DNA of 64,000 nucleotides from Lineus longissimus. Its lineage: Eukaryota; Nemertea; Pilidiophora; Heteronemertea; Lineidae. The stretch lies in NCBI RefSeq assembly GCF_910592395.1, contig NC_088314.1, forward strand, positions 19,860,070-19,924,069. The letters run 5' to 3'. The translations under genes were made by a program, and so were the position numbers. Under the pieces are notes generated by a model that was not told the origin of the DNA, searched no databases, and saw nothing but the letters and a program-made list of their open reading frames with translations. Below, piece after piece: positions 10,416 through 20,597 of the stretch. Numbering within the stretch: position 1 is the first letter of the stretch; each line of letters begins with the position of its first letter.

Positions 10416-11030
10416 TCATCTACAGAACAAGGTTTGCAAGGACTGCTTGATAGTCTTGCCAAATACTGTAAATCTTGGGGACTTACAATTAACTTGGATA
10501 AATCTAAATGTATGATATTCAATAAATCGGGAAGATCTCTTAGTATTAACTATAAGTTTGAGTTGGATCATGAAGCTCTGGAAATAATCGATGACTACAA
10601 ATATTTGGGCTTGAAACTAATCCCATCAGGTAAATTTAGCTCTGTTATCAAGGATTTATCCAATAGAGCTGCGAGAGCATTATTCAAGTTTAGAGAGAAG
10701 TTGCCCTTCTCTCTGAAAAATACCCTTTTCTGAGTCTCAAACTATTTTCTTCCATGATCGATCCAATTCTAACCTATGGTTGTGAAATCTGGGGGATGCG
10801 GGATATCAATGACAGCAGTCTTATAGAAAGGTTTCAACCTAAATTCCTCAAAGAAATCCTTGGTGTTCATAAGAGAATTTCAGTTGCTTCAGTTCGATGT
10901 GAACTTGGTAAATTCCCGATGAAGTATGTAATATCTCTTCGAATGTATAATTATTGGCTTCGTATGTTACTACTTCCCGACTCTTTACTTGTTAAGAAGG
11001 CTTATCTTCTAGATCTTTCCGATAGGGCCG

Positions 11031-11904
11031 TTTAGACGACAGCAAAAAGGCCCGATGAGATCCGATCGAATCCGAATGCGGTCTAAATTACCATATTGTT
11101 TACCGCACGAGCTGATAAGATTTCCCGGTATTTTCTTTACTTATCTTTTCCTGAACTTTTAGTTTTAAGGGTGACGATATGTATTCCAACTTACAACTTG
11201 AGAGTTTTTGTCTCCTATCAAAGAAATAACTAGTGCATTAATTGAGAGGTTTGTCTTGAGTGTGCTGTTTCTATCTGCCATATTGCTTGATGTAAAACTG
11301 CAGCGAACAAGTAGACCTAACATTTGTTTGATTTAGGCATAAGGTAAATCTGCCTATGTCCCAACCTCGACTTAGGCAGTTATTCCATTGGTATTCTGCC
11401 TAAAAGATCCCAAGCTTGACTTAGGCACCAACTTATTCAATTGATTTACATGGTGTCTCAGATGGGAGGTTTGGGTCTCATGGTGCCTCAGATCAGAGGT
11501 AGGGTGCTTGGTGTCTCAGATGGGAGGTTTGGGTCACGTCATGGTGCCTCAGATCAGAGGTAGGATGCTTGGTGTCTCAGATGGGAGGTTTGGGGCGCTA
11601 ACACGACAAATAGAGGGGATCTATGGGGATCTATGCGAGTTTTAGGTCCTTCAGGTCTCGAACTTGTAAAATCTGTAAACATGCCTCCAAATCCCATTAC
11701 GATAATGAAGAGATTGCCCCATATCTGGGACACTGTTTTGAAACCATCGCTAATTTTGGAAGATCGGTGCCCCGCTATTTGGTTTTAAAAACCCTATTTT
11801 TCCCATTCAAAACAGCACTTTTCATTATTCAAATGATAACTTATTGTCTGAAGACTTATTTCATAGCAGAAAAGTACTAATAACTCTGATTTGATGCGAA
11901 AAAT
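11031..11904. other. Inverted minisatellite copy and unassigned sequence
   Basis: Bases about 11120-11600 are the reverse complement of 945-1480 and include the minisatellite at about 11450-11595. I see no gene in the flanking 11031-11119 or 11601-11904. Confidence 0.6.
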
Positions 11905-12616
11905 CTAACTTTATTCAATTCAATTCAATTTATTTATTACTCAAATACGCCCTCTAGGGGCCAAAGGTAATACAAATAATACAGTTGACTGAGACAATAA
12001 TAATGTAAGCTGGCAGGGATTATCACAATCAAAATTTCCATCTGGATAATTATGATGTATGATGATACAGAAATAGTGAAATCAGTGAGGCAATGAAGCA
12101 GCTCTAAGTTGGAAAAAATCAAAGACGAATCTTGCAGATAATGTTGTTGGCTGATCAAGGATTTTCCTGATTTTCACTGTCTGAATGGTAATCTTTCAAT
12201 TCCAAACTATTATATAATTGTTCCCTTATAAGTTTGTATTGTGGACAATAGAGGAGAAAGTGAATAAAATCCTCTACATTATTACTATTACAAACTTGGC
12301 AAGTCCTGTCAATATGATCCAAGCCAATGTGCCGACCAGTTTCAACCCTCAAATTGTGAGCTGCCATCCTCAGTTTAGTTATACAGGTTCTATGTTTTAT
12401 ACAAGTAATATTAGTCAGATAAGCCTTTCTAGAACTGTCAGAAATCAACTCGCCATAAAGGACTAATTTCTTGTTGTCCGACACATTTCTTAGCATATTC
12501 TGGGAGGAGATGTCTTCCAATCTCACTTTGAATAAAGTGGAATAGGACTTGAAAGTAGATTTATCAATAAGATGTTGATCCTCCAACATATTACCCAGAC
12601 CAATTGAGTATAACAT
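11905..12616 (-). mobile_element. Minus-strand LINE 3' end with C-terminal coding remnant
   Basis: On the minus strand a 153-residue open frame (12616 to 12155) ends in the same kind of knuckle as the other LINEs: CQVC-x10-DFIHFLLYC, preceded by LRVETGRH. The strand then runs about 250 bp to a tail of repeated AATTG units (about 11905-11940). The element is 5'-truncated near 12616. It belongs to the same broad CR1/L2-like group as the two plus-strand elements but is clearly a different copy. Confidence 0.75.
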
Positions 12617-13270
12617 TCTTGTTATATTTGAAGCCCAACAATTCTTATGAATGTTCTGTTTCTGTCACAGCTAACCCGGTTTTTCGGTGCAGTATATTAT
12701 ATAATTTGACTGATGAACTCGGGCCTATCCCATTCCTATCACGACTAAATTATCAAGGCAATGGTGTTAATCTTTGGCGAAATGATCTGATCATTTCCAT
12801 AACGCATGCGACAAAATAAAGTATCTCGCTTGCAGTATCGGAGTCTTTCAAAAATCCTTTATTGAAAGACTAGAGGCGCCTGCAGCAAAAACCAGTTGTC
12901 GCTCCCACCTGCGATAATTACATCCCAGACGCAGTGGACCAGCCTCGTCGGAGGAAGGACGATCAGGACTGAAGACGAAATTGACTGCACAGGAGTCTGG
13001 CGAAAATGAAAAATCATATGAATCCCAAACGATGTTGATAGGTTACGACAGCGCGCACGCGTTACGGCTTTGCTATAGTATAATGCGTCCCTGACAAAGG
13101 CTTTGGTTTTGCGATTACGCATGTCCACGGCAGGTTAACCTTTGCAACACAAGAGAAACTAGCCCCCCCCCCCCCCCCCCCATTACAGTGATGGAGGAGT
13201 ATTATCGGAAAAAAATAATACGCCCCTCAAAATGAACTAATCCTAACAGCTCTTCTCTTTTTTTTCTTAG
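12617..13270. other. Unassigned spacer with CpG-rich part and poly-C run
   Basis: Around 12850-13130 the sequence is richer in G+C and CpG than its surroundings. A run of about 20 C residues lies at about 13162-13181. I see no supported gene here. It may contain upstream parts of the candidate exon that follows. Confidence 0.4.
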
Positions 13271-13368
13271 GCAAACCGATACCTTCAGCCGCCGTGAAAA
13301 CCTCTACCGTAGCACAGAGACAAAGCAGAGACGTCCGAGAAATCGCAAAAACAATGTCGCAGCAATAA
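13271..13368 (+). CDS. Candidate last exon of an unrecognised gene
   Basis: A strong acceptor (a long T run then CTTAG) precedes 98 bp that read open from its third base to a TAA at 13366-13368. The 31 encoded residues are basic and hydrophilic (KPIPSAAVKTSTVAQRQ at the start, AKTMSQQ at the end). An AATAAA overlaps the stop at 13364-13369 and could serve as polyadenylation signal. No upstream exon is identified, so this rests on splice signal, open frame and codon look only. Confidence 0.35.
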
Positions 13369-15111
13369 AAAATGTCTCGTTTGCTGGGCGCTTTGAATCC
13401 ATCAAATCAATACAAGTCAATAGCGGGCTCTCAACTTCAATGTCAACCGGTTTCAATCGTCGTAAAAATAAACACTTTTTCTATGAGCAATACACCGGTA
13501 TGTTCTACAATTCCGTGTTGTGAAAGCGGCGGGGAAAAGGCGGACAATCGAAATGGAGGCCTAATGTTCTTTCGATATCCATATCCTGTATGCGTATATG
13601 TATTTACTTATATTTAATTTAATAGCTCCTCATCTTTATCGGATAACATAAATATTGTTACATAGAAAGCCTACGGTGAACATGAATAGCCTTCTATGAC
13701 AGGTACCCATTTTAATATATACAAGACTGTCTCCAACGTCTTAGCGTTTCGTTGATGCGAACACCCTCCCTAATATGGCTGGCAAAGCGCCCCCGTAGCT
13801 ACGAATGACTGGGGAACTTTTGTTCTGTAAATTTGCTTGTGATGTTGGCAGGGAAGGGGGCGGCAGTTGCCCCTGAGCTGCCAGTGACCCTTCAAGCTAT
13901 ACAACAATGGCAGGGGTGAGGGGTGCGGTTGACCAATTCGTGCCAAAGTGCCAACGTTGATGGTGACAACATTTTAAAATGCATTTGAGAACCTTTTACC
14001 AGTTTGCTATCCGGTATCAATTTTGTGTTTCACCATGCACCAGATTACCTTCTACATAAAATATTGATAAACCATTATCGGGGTTTTCATTGTCAATTTC
14101 ATGCTTTCAAACTCGTACGTGACTGCACAAAAGAAATCGCTATTTTGACAGAATATCCAGGCACTTCTAATCTGCAATAAATTTGACAAAGTCTGTCACT
14201 GCCATATATGTCGATTTATCAGCGGGGTGTGGCGGTCCTAAAGTCGTGATACCTACGCACAACGACGATAGATCGGCAAGCAAGCTGCAAACCTCGATGT
14301 CAACACTCTTGGCAAAGTTTGAAGATCCTTCAAACATAATGACTGACTAGCATTGTACCCGTGGCGCAGGCAGGTTCAAATGGGCTATACCTTGAATAGA
14401 TTGAATTGCAATGAAAATATAATGCAATATCAAAGGAGCAATATCGAAGAGACAAATTAAACCAACCATTTGTCCACAGACTCGGACACTGTGGCGTGCT
14501 GTATGCGTGCATATAAAAGTAAATCAATTAGTCCGAATGAGATGATGAGGCAATGTGAATATACCTCGTTCCTTAGTCAGCAATATGCCCCTTTTTATAC
14601 GGAGATGAAGGAGAACCCAGATAGGCCTTCACATGTCGGCCTCCAAATGGCTCGGACCAATTGCACTATCACTATTAAAAATTTAAAATGCGTGCTCCTC
14701 CTACATGTAGCATGATCTCGGGCAAGGCACTTAGTCGACAGGCAAGCTAGAAGTTCAGCACCGTGAGCAGCTCCTTGATAAGGCCATGCCAAGTTCAGAG
14801 TGCCTCTTCAGATACATCAAGTTTTGAAAGCTGTGGTGAGCACATAAACATACCATTGTAACCTTAATTTGAAAATCCCTTCATAATCAAGGGCTGGCTC
14901 TGGCTAATACAGTACCAATATACGATAGACCATCAATTTGACCCCAGCTCCTTACTGCGGGAAAACCCAAGTCCAGCAACCAAGAGTATCAAAATACATT
15001 TTTGTTTACATTTGAACTGCACACATGCGTTTGTTTACAATTTCTTTCCCGCGAAATCTCGAAGATCAGGTGACCTACAATCGTGGATTGAAAATAACAT
15101 TTTAAAACCTT
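13369..15111. other. Unassigned spacer
   Basis: No coding, RNA or repeat signal that I can support. Open frames are short and lack homology or splice context. Confidence 0.5.
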
Positions 15112-15477
15112 GACGCAAGGGCCCAACGCGCCGCGTAGCGGCAAAAAAGCGAAGCTGGCGAAACATTTATAACGGGTCACCGTCACTTATTATTGGACTT
15201 ATAGCGCATTTACGGGGTTGCAACTATTTTGCTTTATAGTGTCACCAGGAAAGAAAAGCATGCGACCTAACGCCGATCTATTTGTATAAAGTGATAATTG
15301 GAAGGTATATAGTAGGAAATATCAATAAAATAATCATTCCATTTCGTCTTTTGAGGGCATTTTTGATTGTAAAAAATATATGTGTACGTCACCGTAGTCT
15401 CTGCAATGATAATTTTATCAGAGCAGTCTCGCGCAAGTAGAAGTTCTTTACCTGTTAGTTCTTCACTTATTAGTCTC

Positions 15478-15502
15478 AACGTCTGGCGCAAAGCCAGACG
15501 TT
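15478..15502. other. Perfect 10-bp stem, 5-nt loop hairpin
   Basis: AACGTCTGGC and GCCAGACGTT flank the loop GCAAA. The same hairpin is at 24670-24694 in copy 2. It does not match the histone 3' stem-loop consensus. Confidence 0.6.
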
Positions 15503-15507
15503 TTCCA

Positions 15508-15640
15508 TTACGATTTCACTACGATGTTTGACAAGAAGGAGCAGTGCGCGAGATATGCTAATGAGCAGACTTCCCTCGCTTGAGTTTCTGAAGAATGTTC
15601 CATATCGCGCGAAGCTCATCACTACTGATTATGACAGGCG
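15508..15640 (+). repeat. Internal ~130-bp repeat of the block (four occurrences)
   Basis: The segment from GATTTCACTACGATGTTTG to GACAGGCGTGCA occurs here and at about 16980-17115, 24700-24840 and 26660-26795. One frame reads HYDFTTMFDKKEQCARYANE and then a stop. In the 16980 and 26660 copies a TAT-to-TAG change ends that frame earlier. In this copy and at 24840 the segment is followed by GTAGGTAT, which resembles a splice donor. Confidence 0.55.
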
Positions 15641-16839
15641 TGCAACGGTAGGTATCTGCTCCCCAACTTCCACCCTAATACGGTACAATAAGTTACCATT
15701 TGATGGGAATGGGACAATGCCCTCACTGTGTATGGAGTCATAGGGATAAGAAGACATTATTCATTAGTGTTGGTACAAGTGATTTTGCCCAAAAAGCATG
15801 CGCATTCAAAAAACAAAATATGCAAGGTATCACGTACATGACCATGACGACGTGCAGAAAGTGCACTGGCCAGTGCATACCCTATGGATATGTACTAGCA
15901 AACATAGTAAACATGAACAACATCATTATTCATCGGCAGTTCATTTTACTCCGAGCTTTTCCTGAAACATATAGCCATGATGATTAGGCCTACCATGTAC
16001 CATGACCAATAACAGCACTAGATCATGTAGATGTCAACAAGTTCACATGAACCGTATAATCCTGCATGGCGCATGTGGGGCATGCGTCCAAACCAAAGCC
16101 CCAAAATCACTTGTTTTGGTCTATTTCAGTTTCACTTGTGTTTCCCCCGTCTCCCAGTCCATAATACATTTACAGTTTACAATCCCCGATCATGGCCCAA
16201 CAAAAGGTCATCGGTTGACTAAAGGAACACAACTGTTCAATGTATTTATAGTTGAATGCGATCAAACTACGTCTTTTCAATCGTGGATTGTAAATTTAAC
16301 CCCATGGGCCTAGGGAAGGCCCTATAACAATACTTTCGACACAGTTATTATCTCCGCTGCCTCCACCATGTTACACACAGTGCTCACTGCTGATTCTAAA
16401 ATGCGCCACCTAGTCAAAACAGGACATATGTTCTTCTAGGAATAGATCTCTTTCCAATATTTCGTCATTCCACTATCGTCATCACCTCATCATACTTTCA
16501 TTGACATTACAGGCACACATCCACAGAGCACTCTTCAAATCATCTACACAGTGGTTATCCAACTAGGATTATAAAGGTAATTTCTTAGCCCCGCACAGTG
16601 GGTTTCAGTCTTGATAAAGGGGCACTATCCAAGATAAAGTTACAAGAAGTAGTCAATAGGGGTCTCTCACCTCTCACTGTATGTCCACACCATTCACGCT
16701 TGTACGAGGAATACATTCAATGCTGAATCTAACAACACCCAGTGCCCTTACTCTGTATATTAGTCACTGGAAGATGGCCCATTTCACTCCTTCCTTCTAC
16801 TTCACCTATAGTCTCATGGCAAACGCCTCAGTTCTATGA

Positions 16840-17028
16840 TATCACATTCACTTTCAGCTGTCATGCAACGCAACAACTGTGCTATCTGCCATCGCACATC
16901 AACGAAGAAGTGCAGCCGCCCACATTCCACCTCACGTCTGTCCGACCAGCTGCAATCCTCGAGGACGCCCCACTGTACCACGATTTCACTACGATGTTTG
17001 ACAAGAAGGAGCAGTGCGCGAGATAGGC
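16840..17028 (+). pseudogene. Possible exon remnant of an unrecognised gene
   Basis: An acceptor-like TTCACTTTCAG (about 16858) precedes an open frame reading LPSHINEEVQPP and HDFTTMFDKKEQCAR up to a TAG at about 17024. The same reading exists in the second block copy (about 26519-26705). The residues look protein-like, but I know no family that matches. With the internal repeat at 15508 it may derive from one ancestral exon. Confidence 0.25.
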
Positions 17029-17285
17029 TAATGAGCAGACTTCCCTCGCTTGAGTTTCGAAAGAATGTTCCATATCGCGCTAAGCTGACCACTGCTGACC
17101 ATGACAGGCGTGCATTGGACTGGTACTGGTTGGAATTGAACATTGAATATGCTGGTGGTGACGCTTTCTGATGAGAAGTTGGTCGTGACTGATGCAGTAT
17201 CCTTGGACTTGTCCACAGCATCGTTCAATCATTGCTCTCTGAGCTGCCTTGATTCTGTACTTACCCAAATACTAAGACCAAACGC

Positions 17286-17311
17286 CTGTTGACTGTGCTT
17301 TAAGAGAGACT
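17286..17311. repeat. Single arm of the block's terminal hairpin sequence
   Basis: The 26-bp arm CTGTTGACTGTGCTTTAAGA... occurs here once, without its partner, about 350 bp before the full hairpin. The same solitary arm lies at 26965-26990 in the second block. Confidence 0.6.
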
Positions 17312-17639
17312 GGCGCCATGCCTAGAGATATGACTGACCCCTATTGGCAAATTTGTATGACTTTATCTTGCCTACCTAGCTGCTGCCTATAGTCTCCCTT
17401 TAACTGCGGAACACTTCAAAGTCGATAAAATGCCATGTTCCACCTTTTAATGTGTTCAGACCGCCATTTTCAAAATAATCAAGTCAGGACACTGCCTTCT
17501 AGTCTCATAATAAATTTTGCTTTCCTCAATAATAACATTTCTTCTTCTTCAATGCTTTCATCATTCCAAACTTCTCCTCCTCGGACTTTTACAGGGGTAC
17601 AGTCATGGCAATCAAAACCCAAATACTGAGACCAAATGC

Positions 17640-17703
17640 CTGTTGACTGTGCTTTAAGAGAGACTGGCGCCATGCCTAGTCTCTCTTAAAGCACAGTCAA
17701 CAG
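17640..17703. other. Perfect 26-bp inverted repeat with 12-nt loop
   Basis: Arms 17640-17665 and 17678-17703 are exact reverse complements around GGCGCCATGCCT. The identical structure is at 27319-27382 in copy 2. It could be a head-to-head junction of transposon ends or a structured RNA. Nothing in the sequence decides between them. Confidence 0.8.
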
Positions 17704-17875
17704 ACACCAACCCCCTCAGACTCAGAAACCACAAACGCCCAACCCTTCCTGCTACCTTAATACTTCTGGGTTCAGCAGGTCAGCACGTGTACAGGCTGTT
17801 CCAATCATCCCCCTACAGCCAGCCGTTCAACAGGTAGTGTTAGTCACCCCACAGGGAGTGCAGGTGATTCATTAA
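17690..17875 (+). CDS. Candidate 3'-terminal exon, proline/glutamine-rich C terminus
   Basis: An open frame of about 60 codons runs from the hairpin to a TAA at 17873-17875. It is rich in P, Q and V (QPPQTQKPQTPNP, then VVLVTPQGVQVIH). Codon pattern and composition look protein-like. The second repeated block breaks off inside this frame (at 27448), so only one intact copy exists here. The upstream exon and exact acceptor are not identified (CAACAG at 17698-17703 is the nearest AG). Confidence 0.3.
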   Translation, partial: STVNRHQPPQTQKPQTPNPSCYLNTSGFSRSARVQAVPIIPLQPAVQQVVLVTPQGVQVIH

Positions 17876-18504
17876 TCCCCTGCATAACTGAACAGCAATG
17901 GCTTGGCTTCCGTGAGTGATAAGGAGAATTGACCGTGTCCGATTAAAAATCCCTCATTACTGCTCCGCTGAAGTAAATTTCCGAAAATAAACATGACGTT
18001 GCATCAGGATAACATATCACCTGCAAACGTGCAAAATTTCCAGACGAAACACGACCCCCAAATGGCACTTTAGCGAGCCGCCTTATAGTATTATGATATA
18101 GATTTGTACCAACATTTTGAATTTGCAGATTAACAGTCCTCAGATGGCATCATGGTTACGGTATGTTCTGACGTCGTCATGTCGTCTCCAAAATCAGCTG
18201 ATCTGGACAGAGGAAAGGACTGCATGGATCGTAGTTGATTCAGCGATAAATATATCCCTCGTACAATCGTGAATAATCTACCTAGGTGAGAGGTGGTTTC
18301 GACGGCTATATCCTGCACTTCTGGCCAACACTCAGCACCAACAATCGAGCGTACGTGTGCGAGGGGAGGAGGATACGACTGACTCTGGTATTTCGAGGAT
18401 GCTATATATAAGCCGACGCAGAAAAGTCTTCCCTTGGTATCTTTTCCGCCATATATTCGTTCAGTCCAAACCAAAATAATCCCGGTAGAATTCCCCGCCA
18501 CATT
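17876..18504. other. Spacer downstream of copy C
   Basis: This is 3' flank of the minus-strand copy C. No AATAAA in the expected orientation is clear, and no other gene is visible. Confidence 0.45.
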
Positions 18505-20597
18505 TCAAAACATACATTGATATGAGCGCAGTTTCGATAAGGCTGTTTTGACATCATCGTGGCAACTCTGACAAACCTCATGCAGAGCAACTGACGTGTA
18601 ATCATAAAAACCAAAAATGGTTGAGTTATATATACCCGGCACTGGCGATGGTTCCAGGGCCGTTGCTCGCTTTTTCGCCCGGAGGGGATAGAAAAACACA
18701 TTCTGAAGGCATTTGACCCCCCCCCCCCCGCCTTCCACTCACCCTTATAGATTCCCCTTATTTGACAATATTCATCATCCTTGGAATGCGAGCCACACTC
18801 CCTTGAAGACAACGAAATAGCCTCCGTGTGATGATTTAAGCAATAACTGCATTTATACTTGCCTTGCCGAGAAATTCACAATCTGTGACTTGAAGGCATC
18901 AGAAAGAGTAACAGGATTCGTGCTGTCACTTTTCATCACAGAAACCATTCGTTGCTCCGATGCCATCACCGATTTACAGAAGTCATTCAGTCCTGGCCAA
19001 AACGACTCCATCTTTTTGACGGCTGCTTTAATCCCCACCATTTGTCCCCAAACATCATGCAGGCAAGTAGAAATCGGTTCCAACTTTCGAAGGTCGCTTC
19101 TGAGCTCGCTCAGTGTCTGTTTAAGTTCCTCTTTCCTCCTCTCGTCTCTCCTTTTTTCATCCTTTGCTGCACTTATTTCGTTTTTGAGATCTTTGATTTG
19201 ACTGACGGTCACCCCGAGGTAAATTGATGATCCTACCAGTGTCGGGATACCGGCCAAGAGCAACGGTGGGAACAGGACCCCGGCGACGGTAAGGCCAACT
19301 CCAACTCCAGTTGTTGTTCCACTTATTGCCGCATTTTTTTTCTTTTCCTTGATCTCATTCGTATACTCTCTGAGCTTACTCTCAAGTCTATCAATTTCCA
19401 GGCTTTGCCGCTTTATCTTTTCCTCAGTTCTGTTCTTCTCCCTCGTCGTATGATCAACTTTTGTTTCTATCTGTTTCTTCTCATTCGCGATGGTTTGGAC
19501 AGCGCCATCAATCTCCCCCATTGACCGTTCAATACTACCGTCCAATTCTCGAGCGACTTTCTCCATTTCGTCGCCTTTACTCATCAACATTTCAAGAATA
19601 GCAATAGCCGGTTGATGATCCCCGTTCACCAAGTCGAGACTCAGCTGCTGCAAAACATCTGTGACGGTTGCACACAATTTGCTTAAACCCTCAAAGGCAG
19701 ACTCTGATTTAACAAAAATGTCTATGAGGCTTTTTACGACAGACTTCGACTTTGACACCAAGTTGGTGCCTCTGACCAAGAATGAAGTCTTCAAAGTACT
19801 GACTGAGCAATGCAGGTCCCCGACCAAGCTGATTGTCCTCGGGAACATGTTTTTGAATTCGGCGATGTTTTTCATGATCCCCATGTCGCGTCGGCACTTT
19901 TGGACGACTTGGCTGTTTCGACTTGGTGGTTCATCAATCTTGTACAATCTTCCTTCGATGACTGTCTGAAGATGGGCTGGGTTCACCAGCGCCCTGCAAC
20001 ATATGAAACAAGCTCGCCAACATGAACAGAATGACTGACATCTTGCAACAATATGAATATGGTCGCTGCAAAAGGGGAGATATACTTGAAGCAAGGAACA
20101 TTCCTGACTCTGTGGGGTGGTGAATTATGTGAGCCTTGATACGGGCGCAGTCAGTGTGTTCCATCAAAATTTAACTGATCAGTTCTTAGAGTAACCAGCC
20201 TGGTTACTCCAAGGTCAGTTCAACACGGTTTGAGAGCAAAATGATCCTCATTCAAAAAATGTCAATACTTTTCAGGGAAGGACATGAAGGACATCACATC
20301 GGAATGGGGTCCATTTTAGAGGGGAAAAAACCTTAGTTATACCTTTGGGCTTGACGTGGTAGTGTCACATTCAGTTCTTGAAGCTTATTCCAGTTGTATT
20401 GGAGGGTCTGCTCAGTGACGGGGCGGGGGGTTCCATTCCCTTCCACTACCATCGTCAGGGTGATATCGGCGTCAGCAAGTATATCGAACCCTTGGCGAAT
20501 CACCTTCAGTACGTTATTGAGGTTTCCTGTAATGCGGAGTCTTTTTACCACTCCGTGGCATCGAACCTTCACTGGCCGTTCTGTCATGGTTTAATCC
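18505..20597 (-). CDS. Type I PB1-like/coiled-coil membrane-helix protein, copy C
   Basis: The PB1-like exon is 20343-20597 (ATG 20585-20587). As in copy D, a TTTCAG acceptor lies 10 nt before the ATG. The long exon runs from 19993 down to about 18863 with the open frame intact. Predicted layout: residues 1-82 PB1-like; about 83-210 helical; about 215-300 coiled coil; about 302-345 strongly nonpolar and glycine-rich (VGVGLTVAGVLFPPLLLAGI); about 346-390 charged coiled coil; then helices. The likely last exon, 18590-18505, contains ALHEVCQSC, matching the IKEVCLEC of type II. The last join is unresolved: the phase-conserving donor would be a GC site (AAG|GCAAGT), yet no visible donor brings the last exon into the homologous frame. 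That means a missed junction or a damaged end. Single PB1 exon, unlike copies A and B. Function unknown. Confidence 0.68.

Larger units (their letters stand above)
8821..11030 (+). mobile_element. CR1/L2-like LINE fragment interrupted by two later insertions
   Basis: The reverse-transcriptase reading appears in three blocks. Block one is 8821-9082 (HYRGISISNATSKVF, AFIDFRKALDSVW). Block two is 9642-9926 (GVKQGCVLSPLLFNL, LLYADDLVLMSS). Block three is 10416 to about 11030 (LTINLDKSKCMIF, TYGCEIWG, EILGVHKR). The gaps are a probable solo LTR (9083-9641) and a foldback MITE (9927-10415). When the MITE is ignored the reading frame continues directly. A stop at 10731-10733 and a frameshift before 10754 show later decay. 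Both ends of the element are missing. Confidence 0.85.
15112..17769. repeat. Repeated block, copy 1 (second copy 24303-27448)
   Basis: This 2.66-kb block is repeated in direct orientation at 24303-27448 with only scattered substitutions. The boundary words are GACGCAAGGGCCCAACG at the left and TACTTCTGG at the right. The second copy is about 490 bp longer, because a diverged tandem duplication (about 25836-26305) is present only there. The block carries internal repeats and hairpins, but I recognise no transposase or other enzyme. It could be a large non-autonomous element or a genomic duplication. Confidence 0.8.

Noticed and set aside
12859-13128. Minus-strand 89-residue open frame in CpG-rich sequence
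   Set aside because: No splice context, no motif and no second copy to compare.
16814-17221. 135-residue minus-strand open frame kept in both block copies
   Set aside because: It overlaps the internal repeat antisense. Its conservation is explained by recent block duplication, and the composition is not convincing.
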